NCBI GenBank assembly: GCA_044507625.1
Contig: JBIQJE010000006.1
Location: 1 to 64,000 of the forward strand
DNA length: 64,000 nucleotides
Source: Hyphomicrobium_A sp044507625
Lineage (GTDB): Bacteria > Pseudomonadota > Alphaproteobacteria > Rhizobiales > Hyphomicrobiaceae
Reading direction: 5' to 3'
Position 1 is the stretch's first letter. Each line of letters starts with the position of its first letter. The notes under the pieces were generated by a model. It was given only the letters and a program-made list of their open reading frames with translations, did not search any database and had not been told where the DNA came from. Shown piece by piece: positions 27,277-34,441 of the stretch. The position numbers and the translations under genes were made by a program.

Positions 27277-27723
27277 TTACTTGAGTCGGATCAGCCCAGC
27301 GTCGGTTGGGCTGAAGCCGCAAGCATCGAAATAGAACGGGCGCAGGTGAGGATCGAAGTCGACATGCAGCCACTCGCAGCCGGCTTCCCTCGCGCGTCCC
27401 ATCGCCTCTTCGATCAAGCGTGTCGCAAGACCCCGTCGCCTCGCCGCAGACGTTATCATCGTGTCCAGAACGAAGGCGTGGACACCTCCATCCCAGGCGA
27501 CGTTTACGAACCCGATCAGCTTCGTCGCGCGGCGCAGACAGACCCAGCCCAGACTGAAGCGATTGACCCGGGCCCACCAATCGTCCTCGAACACCCCGTG
27601 CTCGAAGCATTCTGCATGCAGCAAATTGACTTCGGCGTTGTCGAACGGGCCCCGCCACTCGGTGACCACCGGCGGCTCGCTGACGCTTTTGGAGGGAGCT
27701 GGAGCCATTCGGCGGGTGCTCAT
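27277..27723 (-). CDS. GNAT-family N-acetyltransferase
   Basis: The product is 148 aa. The acetyl-CoA-binding motif A appears as MITSAARRRGLATRLIEEAM, with strand 4 before it (VHAFVLDTM). The C-terminal strand pair is GCEWLHVDFDPHLRPFYFDACGF. The length and order are standard for a single GNAT domain. The substrate is unknown. Its start codon sits one base from the decayed recombinase end at 27725, so its promoter must lie in remnant mobile DNA. Confidence 0.8.
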   Translation of the reverse strand: MSTRRMAPAPSKSVSEPPVVTEWRGPFDNAEVNLLHAECFEHGVFEDDWWARVNRFSLGWVCLRRATKLIGFVNVAWDGGVHAFVLDTMITSAARRRGLATRLIEEAMGRAREAGCEWLHVDFDPHLRPFYFDACGFSPTDAGLIRLK

Positions 27724-27724
27724 T

Positions 27725-27858
27725 TAGCGCAACGCCTCAAGGTCACGGAGGATGACGTTCGTATCATGGGATTGAAGTCAGAATTGCTGCGAACGCTAGT
27801 GGCCGCTTCTAGCGTGAAGCGGCGTCATGGTCCTGTTCTGAAATGGCGCACTCCACTG
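27725..27858 (+). pseudogene. Serine-recombinase 3'-end fragment with degraded tRNA end
   Basis: In frame this reads LAQRLKVTEDDVRIMG followed by KSELLRTLVAASS and VLKWRTP. It is the recognisable C-terminus of large serine recombinases from rhizobial integrative elements. The rest of the gene is missing. The last part, TGGCGCAC at 27844-27851, equals the end of the tRNA-Arg gene at 30198 read on the plus strand; beyond it the match is broken. The fragment thus looks like an old integration end. A second, longer copy lies at 29618-30195. Confidence 0.7.
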
Positions 27859-28017
27859 GGTGAAGATGAGAACTATAGCCCTCCCAAGCCAATCGATGGT
27901 CGCTTTAGAGAAGCCACCGTGATCAAGGGGCTCGTCGTATTCGGGGAACGCTCCCAGTCAGTCCGAACGTATCTTGCAGAACCTTTCGACGTGAAAGTAC
28001 CGATCCAATTGCTTCGC

Positions 28018-28395
28018 TCATCTGCGGTGGCATCCGGCGCGCGCCAGCATGTCACGAACGATGAGCGGCGTTGCGGCAATCTGGTTCGCTTGCGCGCTCG
28101 TGGCAGCCGCGGCAGCAATGGCCGCACGAACCTCCGGCGTGGTCAGAGCAAGTGGTCGCTGACATAGCGAGCCTCCTGCGTCGATCACAACTCCCACGGC
28201 CTCGCCGACACCCCCGAGATACGCGGTCAGCACCTGTTGCGCCGTTCGATTGCTCGGCGCCTGGTCCAACATCTGGACGACTTGCGCGACCGATATGGCG
28301 CCGGTTTTCGTCGACGGCTCCGCATGAACAGGAACGGCGACGAAGCACGACGCCCACATGGCGACCGTCATTGGAACGGTTCGAGAAACTGACAT
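28018..28395 (-). CDS. Small exported protein, possibly Rap1a/Tai-like
   Basis: The product is 125 aa with a clear signal peptide (TVPMTVAMWASCFVAVPVHA). The mature part is helical. Two Cys residues, one in SLCQRP and one at the C-terminus (ARAGCHRR), could form a disulfide. The spacing resembles periplasmic Rap1a/Tai immunity proteins; this is a weak pattern call and no cognate toxin is nearby. GGAGG precedes the ATG at good distance. It lies divergent from the DUF2975 gene inside the putative island. Confidence 0.6.
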   Translation of the reverse strand: MSVSRTVPMTVAMWASCFVAVPVHAEPSTKTGAISVAQVVQMLDQAPSNRTAQQVLTAYLGGVGEAVGVVIDAGGSLCQRPLALTTPEVRAAIAAAAATSAQANQIAATPLIVRDMLARAGCHRR

Positions 28396-28436
28396 GTGAC
28401 CTCCGAGATGAGGCGATAACCGTTACATGAAAATAT

Positions 28437-28455
28437 ATTATTGTAAAACGATAAT
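28437..28455 (+). promoter_or_regulatory. Palindromic operator candidate before the DUF2975-XRE genes
   Basis: ATTATTGTAAAACGATAAT has 8-base arms with one mismatch around three bases, in an A/T-rich patch that stands out from the GC-rich surroundings. TACTAT at 28462-28467 is a possible -10 box. A small XRE regulator encoded just downstream is the obvious candidate to bind it. The palindrome also lies in the shared promoter region of the divergent exported protein. Confidence 0.45.
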
Positions 28456-28495
28456 TTTTCGTACTATGATGCGGTCTTCCACAGGAGCTTCCCGC

Positions 28496-29077
28496 ATGGC
28501 CACACCCGGCATGAGCGTGCCCGCTAGAAACGATGAACCCCGCGCAACCCGCCTCCTTCGCGTTCGCCGCCTCAGTGGGGCTATGGCGACGATCAGTGTT
28601 GCGGTGGCAATTCTGCTTGGAGCCGCGATGTTGCTCTACTGGTGCCTGACGCCTGCCGACATGCTGTTTCGCCACGCCGGCCTCGTTATCCCACCGCCGA
28701 CGGAGATCGAGCTGCCCATACGGTTGGCCGCCTTCGCGGTCGCCATGATCCCACTCGGCGCGCTGATTGTCGGCTTGCTAAGTGCCCGGCGCTGTTTCGG
28801 TTGCTTTGCGACCGGCCGCATCTTTTCCAGTGATGCCGCGCGGAGCCTCCGCGGCTTCGCGCTCGGCGTCGGCGCGTCGGCCCTGCTCCAGCCCATAGCC
28901 GGGGCTGCGCTCGGCCTGCTGCTCAGTGCGCTCTCACCGGCCCACACGCGCAGTCTGGTGCTGAACGTCGGTTCGGACACGCTACTGTCGCTGCTGTTCG
29001 CCGCGATGGTTGCGATCATCGCGGGCGTGCTGGTCGAAGCGGCCGATGTCGCCGCCGAGAACGATCAGTTCGTCTGA
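28496..29077 (+). CDS. DUF2975 four-helix membrane protein
   Basis: The product is 193 aa with four membrane helices at about 30-50, 80-100, 122-145 and 162-182. The segment CFATGRIFSSDAARSLRGFA between helices 2 and 3 is characteristic of DUF2975. Such proteins are usually encoded next to a small XRE regulator of YozG type, as here (12 bases downstream). Function is not known; a role with stress or antibiotics has been guessed for some. The ATG at 28496 follows AGGAG and is preferred over upstream in-frame starts. Confidence 0.75.
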   Translation: MATPGMSVPARNDEPRATRLLRVRRLSGAMATISVAVAILLGAAMLLYWCLTPADMLFRHAGLVIPPPTEIELPIRLAAFAVAMIPLGALIVGLLSARRCFGCFATGRIFSSDAARSLRGFALGVGASALLQPIAGAALGLLLSALSPAHTRSLVLNVGSDTLLSLLFAAMVAIIAGVLVEAADVAAENDQFV

Positions 29078-29089
29078 GGAGAGCCGGCC

Positions 29090-29320
29090 ATGCCCATTCA
29101 GGTCCGGCTCGGCGTCATGCTCGCCGAACGCAACGTCAAATCGAAGGACCTCGCCGAATATGTCGGGATCACCGAAGCAAACCTTTCGCTTCTCAAGAAG
29201 GGCCACGTGAAAGGCGTCCGCTTCGAAACGCTGGAGCGGATCTGCGACTTCCTCGACTGCCAGCCTGGCGACCTCCTCCGCTACCAACGAGCCGAACCCG
29301 AGGAAGGAAACTCTCTATGA
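29090..29320 (+). CDS. Small XRE/Cro-type regulator (YozG-like)
   Basis: The product is 76 aa, essentially one helix-turn-helix domain. VRLGVMLAERNVKSKDLAEY, then GITEANLSLLKKG and FETLERICDFLDCQPGDLL, follow the Cro/C1 pattern closely. GAGGAG lies before the ATG. This subfamily is commonly paired with DUF2975 proteins. It likely autoregulates through the palindrome at 28437-28455. Its stop overlaps the next gene by ATGA. Confidence 0.85.
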   Translation: MPIQVRLGVMLAERNVKSKDLAEYVGITEANLSLLKKGHVKGVRFETLERICDFLDCQPGDLLRYQRAEPEEGNSL

Positions 29321-29547
29321 GCTGGTCGTTTGCTTCCCGATTCATCGCAGTGAAGTCTTTGATTTTGCTGATAGGTGTTTGTTTGACATTGGGAGGCTGC
29401 TCATCGCGGCAACTTTATTACGGGGGCCAAGCGTGGCGTCAGAGCCTCTGCCGTGAATCCATGGGCGATGATCGCACGCGCTGTCAGTCAGAGAACCGAA
29501 AATCCTACGACGAACATCAGCGAGAGAAGGCCGCCACCAATGATTGA
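29317..29547 (+). CDS. Small lipoprotein
   Basis: The product is 76 aa. An N-terminal hydrophobic segment ends in the lipobox LGGC, so it should be lipid-modified and anchored in a membrane. The mature part is about 50 polar residues (QLYYGGQAWRQSLCRE and on) with two further Cys. It is coupled to the XRE gene through an ATGA overlap, so it is part of the same cassette. I know no family for it. The two mature-part Cys could pair with each other. Confidence 0.65.
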   Translation: MSWSFASRFIAVKSLILLIGVCLTLGGCSSRQLYYGGQAWRQSLCRESMGDDRTRCQSENRKSYDEHQREKAATND

Positions 29548-29617
29548 TCGTGGATAGACAAATCATGTGTGCGACACGGAGATTGCCGCCTCCATGCTGA
29601 TCGTCGGCAAGCGAACC

Positions 29618-30195
29618 AAGACCTTTGCGGTGCAGCGACCAAGGCACGGCAGGGCAAGACCGGCTGCGAGGGTCGAGCGTTTTCGATGGGAAGCTCGATC
29701 ATCCCGTCGCCGGTCATATCGAGGATCGATTACGCCAGCCCAAGCGGTTGGAAACCGTCCTCGCCATCGTCATCGACCGCCACTAGGAGCGTGGCGAGCG
29801 CCATCGCGAGCATCTTGCCGAATTGCATCGGTGAATCACGGAGGCAGACCTGCGGCTCGGCCGTCTCTTTGACGCCATCGAATCCGGCTTGGTGTTCCTC
29901 AAGGCGTTGCGGGATCAGGCCACGGCCGACGCGGAACGCACGCAGCTTGCGCTCGATAGTTCAGGCAATCAGGCTATCAGCCGACATGCTCAAGGGGATC
30001 GCCCGTAAGGCCGGCGAACGGATACGGCTCGATGATGGCGGCTACCGCCGCGATCATTTGCGCGCTCTGGCGCAGCAGGTCGAGGTCGCGGACGACGAGG
30101 TTCGCATCATGGGATCGAAGTCAGAACCGTTGCAAACGCTCGCGGCCGCTTCCAGCAGAAGTCGGCAGCGTTCGGCATCTATAGTTTTGTTCTGA
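29618..30195 (+). pseudogene. Decayed large serine recombinase, C-terminal half
   Basis: Successive reading-frame pieces match a large serine recombinase. CGAATKARQGKTGCEGRAF is the zinc-ribbon region, then after a frameshift KLDHPVAGHIEDRLRQP and RLETVLAIVIDRH, then a stop. The coiled-coil TEADLRLGRLFDAIESG follows after another stop, and last VEVADDEVRIMGSKSE with AAASS at the end. At least one frameshift and two stops break it, and the N-terminal catalytic domain is absent. It ends three bases before the tRNA-Arg gene, the place where such elements integrate. No function remains. Confidence 0.75.
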
Positions 30196-30197
30196 AA

Positions 30198-30274
30198 TGG
30201 CGCACCGGGGAAGATTCGAACTCCCGACCCCCAGATTCGTAGTCTGGTGCTCTATCCAGCTGAGCTACCGGTGC
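30198..30274 (-). tRNA. tRNA-Arg(ACG)
   Basis: This is a complete 77-base cloverleaf read on the minus strand. The acceptor GCACCGG pairs with CCGGTGC, followed by an encoded GCCA end. The D-arm has AGCTCAGCTGGATAGAGC. The anticodon stem CCAGA/TCTGG encloses CTACGAA, giving the anticodon ACG. The T-arm is GGGAG TTCGAAT CTTCC. The ACG anticodon, edited to ICG, reads CGU/CGC/CGA. The 3' end served as an integration site, judging by the recombinase remnant next to it. Confidence 0.95.
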
Positions 30275-30444
30275 TTTCCGCGTATTTATGGGAACGCAGC
30301 AACCCTTTGACCGGCGGGCGGAGCCGCGCCGAAGTTCGCCACTACTAATGGCTCGAAGCGTATCACGCAAGTGCCTTGGCGCTGCTACGTGGTGCCGCGT
30401 GAAAATTGCGCAAAATCGGCTCCTGCGCCCTGCAATGGGGCCGG

Positions 30445-31965
30445 TCAATGCCCCCCGCGGTCTGGAATTTCGATCTGGAACGTCGCGCCCTTCTCCGTAT
30501 CGAGGAGGCGCACATGTCCGCCGTGGACGCCGACGATCTCGGCCGCGATGGCGAGGCCGAGCCCCGTTCCACCCTTCCGCTGCGAGCCCGTGAAGGCCTC
30601 GAACAGGTGCTGGCGCGCCTTCGGCGGCACGCCGGGCCCGTTATCCTGCACCTCGACGAAGACGCGTCGCCCCTCGCGCCACGCCTTCACGCGGATTTCA
30701 CCCGCGTGCTTGTCGCCCAGGCCTTCGAGGGCTTCCACCGCGTTGCGTACGAGGTTCGAGAGAATGCGAAACAGGTGGTCGCGATCGGCATCGATGCGCA
30801 GCGTATCGTCCATGTCGAGCACCCACGCGATGCTGCCCTCGCGCGGCAGGCCCACCGCCTCTCCCACCTCTTCCACGAGCGGCTTCAGGCGCAGCAGCTC
30901 GCGCCGCGGCGCCGCCTCCTCGGCCCGCCCGAAACGCAAGGTGTCGTTGCAGAAGTTGATGGCGCGGTCGAGCGAGGCGATGAGCTTGGGTGCGAAGCGT
31001 TGCACCGTGGGATCGGGAATCGCCGTCAGGCGGTCGGAAAGAAGCTGCGCGTTCGCCAGCATGCCGCGCAAGTCGTGGTTGATCTTGCTCACCGCGAGAC
31101 CGAGCTGCGCAAGACGCGTCTTCTGCAGCAGCGCGCCGGAGAGTTGGCGCTGCAGCTCGCCCAGCTCGCGCTCCGCCGTGCCGATCTCGTCATGCCGGTC
31201 CGACGGCACGATGATGCGTGCCGGGTCTTCCGGATCCTGCCGGAAATGCACCATGGCATGCGTGATGCGCATCATCGGCCGCACGAGCAGACGGCTCAGC
31301 GCGAAATAGACGAGCGCGGCCGTCAGCAGCGAAATGATGATCGAGACGCCGAGAATGTTGAGCGCATAGGCATCGAGCGCCGCCTTCAGCGGTGCCTCGG
31401 GCATCACGATCTCGACGAGATCGTCCTTGTCGTCGCCGATGCTGCCCAGCACTCGGATCGTGCGTCCCTCCGGCGCGAAGAACACCGCTAGCGCATCGCC
31501 GATCTGCTCCAGCCGCAGACGCACGCCGTCGAGCCAGTTCTCCGGCTGCTGGCGCAGATCATAGTGCGCATCGATCGTCATCTGCGGATCGACCGGCAAC
31601 ACCAGGCGCCGCACGCCCTGCCGGCGCGACGCGATCGCCTTCACCTGCGCCGTGCGCAGCATCTCCGCGCGAAGACCGGAAGGAACGTCCCCGCCCGGAA
31701 AACCCTCCGCGGCGAGGGTTGCCAGCTGCGCTGCGGTCAGGCGCTCGTTCAGCCAATCGACGCGGAACGTCGAGATCGACGGCAGGAAGATCAGAACTTC
31801 CGCCAGCATCACGAAAACGGCCGTGAGCATGAGAAGCTTGGCGGGCAAGCCGAGGTCGCGCCAGCCCTTGACGTACTTCGCAGCCCACCTCGAAATGGGC
31901 GGGCCCGCGCGCCAGCGGCCGGTTAAATCTGTCTTCCGCGCCTCGTCTTTGTTTTCGCGGAGCAC
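30445..31965 (-). CDS. Membrane sensor histidine kinase
   Basis: The product is 506 aa. Helix 1 (about 41-63), a periplasmic domain of about 135 residues, helix 2 (about 201-223) and a HAMP-like region lead to a dimerisation domain with VSKINHDLRGML (His about 297). This is the HPK-type motif with N before H. The ATPase has N-box SNLVRNAVEAL, G1 DNGPGVPP and G2 GGTGLGLAIA, all intact. A GTG at 31965 after AAAGGA is favoured; a TTG at 32007 would make the frame overlap the flavoprotein gene by 17 bases. No response regulator gene is adjacent, so the partner is elsewhere. The signal is unknown. Confidence 0.85.
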   Translation of the reverse strand: MLRENKDEARKTDLTGRWRAGPPISRWAAKYVKGWRDLGLPAKLLMLTAVFVMLAEVLIFLPSISTFRVDWLNERLTAAQLATLAAEGFPGGDVPSGLRAEMLRTAQVKAIASRRQGVRRLVLPVDPQMTIDAHYDLRQQPENWLDGVRLRLEQIGDALAVFFAPEGRTIRVLGSIGDDKDDLVEIVMPEAPLKAALDAYALNILGVSIIISLLTAALVYFALSRLLVRPMMRITHAMVHFRQDPEDPARIIVPSDRHDEIGTAERELGELQRQLSGALLQKTRLAQLGLAVSKINHDLRGMLANAQLLSDRLTAIPDPTVQRFAPKLIASLDRAINFCNDTLRFGRAEEAAPRRELLRLKPLVEEVGEAVGLPREGSIAWVLDMDDTLRIDADRDHLFRILSNLVRNAVEALEGLGDKHAGEIRVKAWREGRRVFVEVQDNGPGVPPKARQHLFEAFTGSQRKGGTGLGLAIAAEIVGVHGGHVRLLDTEKGATFQIEIPDRGGH

Positions 31966-31990
31966 ACGCGTCCTTTCGCCCCCAGGTCGA

Positions 31991-33466
31991 TCATCCGAGC
32001 TTAGCAAACAGATTTATAATCTTGCGTAAGGTCGGACTGGCAAGGTTGCCCGCATAGTAGCTGCTCGCGACGCGCTTGTTGATCTCGCCAAGCGTCGGAT
32101 ACGGCGGATTCCATCGCGTCATGGCCTTGATATTGAGGTTTTGGGCGATTGCGAGCGACCAGGGCTGGATCAGCTCCCCCGCCCGTGCGCCGACGATGCC
32201 CGCGCCCAGTATACGCCCGTCCGGCCTGGTGATGACCTTCACATGGCCCGCCGTCTCGCTATCCGCCTGGGCGCGGTCGTTCTCCCGGAAGGGCCAGCGC
32301 AGGACGTGGATCTTTTTGCCCCCCGCGGTGGCCTCCGCCTCCGACAGGCCGACATAGGCAAGCTCCGGGTCCGTGAATGTTGCGCGCGGAATGAGCCGCC
32401 CGTCGACACGTACCGGCAAGCGCAGCAGGGCGCGGCTGATGACGATCCCCGCGTGATAATCCGCGACCTGACTATGCGGCGTGCCGCCGGCCACCGTGCC
32501 GACGGCGAAGACGCGCCGGTTCGTCGTCTTGAGGCCGGGGCTGACCTTGATCCCCTTCGCATCATGACGGATGCGCGCCGCATCGAGACCGAGGTCGGCC
32601 GTCGCCGGCTTGCGTCCATCGACGACGAGCAGATGACTTCCTTCGACGACGTGCCTCTCGCCATCGACGCTGACGTTCACGCGGATGCGCCCCAGCCCGC
32701 CCTCGATGCTTTCCACCTTGGCGCCCTGGTGCACCGCGATGCCCTCATCGGTGAGGCAATCGAGCACGAGTTTGGCAAGCTCGGGATCTTCGTCGGGTAG
32801 CGCCGTCCCCGCATCGAGCACCATGACGCGCGCGCCGAGCCGGCTATAGGCCTGCGCAAGCTCCAGCGCGACCGGCCCAGCGCCGAGCACGATGAGGCTG
32901 TTGATGCGCTCCCGGTTGTCGAAGATCGTTTCGGTCGTGAAATAGGGCACGCTGTCGAGACCCGGGATCGAGGGGATCGACGGTGTCGCGCCCGTCGCAA
33001 TGACGAAGCGCCGCGCGCGGATGCGGTGCTCGCCTGCGATCACCGTGCGCCGGTCGACGAAGCGTGCCGCCGCATGGATGACGCGCACGCCGAGGCCGGC
33101 AAAGCGCTCCGGCGCAAAGTTCGGCGCCACGCTGTTCACCACGTGCTCGACATGCCGATGCACCGCCCGCATATCGATTTCGGGCTCCCGCGCGCCGATG
33201 CCGAACGTGCCGGCCGTCCGCATCCCGTGGGCGCGCGCGCCGACTGCCGCCAGAGCCCGCAACGGAATGCAGCCCGAATTGAGCGCATCGCCCCCGAAGC
33301 GCTGGCGCTCGACGAGCACGACGTTGCGGCCGAACGCTGCGGCTGCGGTGGCGACCGCCAATCCGGCCGGCCCCGCGCCGATCACGCAGATTTCCGTGAC
33401 GATCTTTTCGCTGTCGGTTTCCGCCTTGGCCCCTGACGCCGCCACCTCTGGCTTAGATCCCGACAT
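31991..33466 (-). CDS. Mercuric-reductase-like flavoprotein lacking the redox disulfide
   Basis: The product is 491 aa, with the fold of the pyridine nucleotide-disulfide oxidoreductase class I. It has FAD motif VIGAGPAGLAVATAA, NAD motif VLGAGPVALELAQAYSRLG and a C-terminal dimerisation domain. The usual GGxCLNxGCIPSK reads GGDALNSGCIPLRAL, so the first catalytic Cys is Ala (position 61) and the SK pair is LR. The C-terminal His of HPYPTLxE is also gone (NPPYPTLGE). Electron transfer through a disulfide is thus impossible. It may be a flavoprotein with another acceptor. The kinase gene follows on the same strand. GGAGG lies nine bases before the chosen ATG. Confidence 0.8.
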   Translation of the reverse strand: MSGSKPEVAASGAKAETDSEKIVTEICVIGAGPAGLAVATAAAAFGRNVVLVERQRFGGDALNSGCIPLRALAAVGARAHGMRTAGTFGIGAREPEIDMRAVHRHVEHVVNSVAPNFAPERFAGLGVRVIHAAARFVDRRTVIAGEHRIRARRFVIATGATPSIPSIPGLDSVPYFTTETIFDNRERINSLIVLGAGPVALELAQAYSRLGARVMVLDAGTALPDEDPELAKLVLDCLTDEGIAVHQGAKVESIEGGLGRIRVNVSVDGERHVVEGSHLLVVDGRKPATADLGLDAARIRHDAKGIKVSPGLKTTNRRVFAVGTVAGGTPHSQVADYHAGIVISRALLRLPVRVDGRLIPRATFTDPELAYVGLSEAEATAGGKKIHVLRWPFRENDRAQADSETAGHVKVITRPDGRILGAGIVGARAGELIQPWSLAIAQNLNIKAMTRWNPPYPTLGEINKRVASSYYAGNLASPTLRKIINLFAKLG

Positions 33467-33627
33467 TGCCATCCCCCTCCAGCCCACCGAACGTTTCCCA
33501 TCCGGCGGCGAAAAATTACGGATACGGGACGCCTGCCGAAGTGGTTAACTTGATTTGCCATTTCCGGCGCCCCGGCGCACCCTACTTGGCATCTGCGGCG
33601 GTGGATTAACGCGCTTTGGAGCATGCG

Positions 33628-33656
33628 TTGACTTGCCCGCCGCCAGCCCGTATAAG
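33628..33656 (+). promoter_or_regulatory. Sigma-70 promoter of rpmH-rnpA-yidC
   Basis: TTGACT (33628-33633) and TATAAG (33651-33656) are separated by 17 bases, an almost consensus housekeeping promoter. The rpmH start lies 89 bases after the -10 box. The strength fits the high demand for ribosomal protein L34. Confidence 0.75.
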
Positions 33657-33744
33657 CCCCGCCAATCCTTGAGAAGCATGCGATCCTGCCGACGGCGACC
33701 GCAAGGTTGGCAGGCCGCCATTTTCGCGACGCTGGAGCTGTATC

Positions 33745-33879
33745 GTGAAGCGCACCTATCAACCGAGCCGGCTCGTCCGTAAGCGCCGCCATGGCTTCCG
33801 TAAGCGGATGCTGACCAAAGGCGGCATGCGCGTGCTCATGCGCCGGCGCGCCAAGGGCCGCAAGCGCCTGTCGGCCTGA
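33745..33879 (+). CDS. rpmH: 50S ribosomal protein L34
   Basis: This is a 44-residue protein of the large ribosomal subunit, very basic. MKRTYQPSRLVRKRRHGF and the ending KGRKRLSA are diagnostic, and the length is exact. The start is GTG at 33745. It heads the conserved rpmH-rnpA-yidC-yihA order and is followed by the RNase P protein gene 58 bases later. Confidence 0.97.
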   Translation: MKRTYQPSRLVRKRRHGFRKRMLTKGGMRVLMRRRAKGRKRLSA

Positions 33880-33937
33880 GCGGGTGGGGTTAACCCTCCG
33901 GCTGCCGTCGAGCGTAGTCCTTGAAGGGATCTGCGCC

Positions 33938-34315
33938 GTGGCTCCTCCTACCCTGAAAAAACGACGCGAATTCCTCTGGGTCAGGGACGGCCGCCGCTGG
34001 AGCGTGCCCGCCTTCGTCCTGGAGGCCCGGCCCCGACAGAATGTCGCGGATACCGATGGTGAGGCGCGTTTCGGCTACACCGTATCGAAAAAGGTGGGCG
34101 GTGCGGTCGCGCGCAACCGCGTACGCCGGCGCTTCAGGGCACTGACGGCGTCGCTGGGGCCCGATCAGACGCAGCCGGGCTTCGATTACGTCCTGATCGC
34201 CCGCACGCCCGCCATCGAGCGCCCCTTCTCCGACCTGAAGACGGATCTGGACGTCGCCCTCGCGCGCGTTCATCAAGGCGCGGGGCAAAAGCGCCGAGGG
34301 CGGAAGAACGCGTGA
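33938..34315 (+). CDS. rnpA: Ribonuclease P protein component
   Basis: This is the protein cofactor of the RNase P ribozyme, for trimming the 5' ends of tRNAs. The product is 125 aa. The N-terminal TLKKRREFLWVR and the signature GGAVARNRVRRRFRAL (the RNR motif) identify it. The start is taken as GTG at 33938 with AAGGG upstream, which gives the usual N-terminus; a GTG at 33884 would add 18 residues. The basic tail KRRGRKNA is common. Confidence 0.93.
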   Translation: MAPPTLKKRREFLWVRDGRRWSVPAFVLEARPRQNVADTDGEARFGYTVSKKVGGAVARNRVRRRFRALTASLGPDQTQPGFDYVLIARTPAIERPFSDLKTDLDVALARVHQGAGQKRRGRKNA

Positions 34316-34441
34316 TTTCCGGCTTTGCGTGGCAGTGGTCTCGGAGTATTGCCACTGGCTTCGTAAGGACCGCGCCCCGCGCGTGGCAGATGCAGGCGGC
34401 CGGCACCACCACCGGCCGAACAAAACGGCGCTGAGGAAGCG

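Noticed and set aside
27844..27875. A second tRNA
   Set aside because: Only the last eight bases match the tRNA-Arg end, and the T-arm and anticodon arm cannot form. It is a remnant of an integration end.
29618..30195. Functional integrase gene
   Set aside because: The catalytic N-terminal domain is absent, and at least one frameshift and two stops interrupt what is left.
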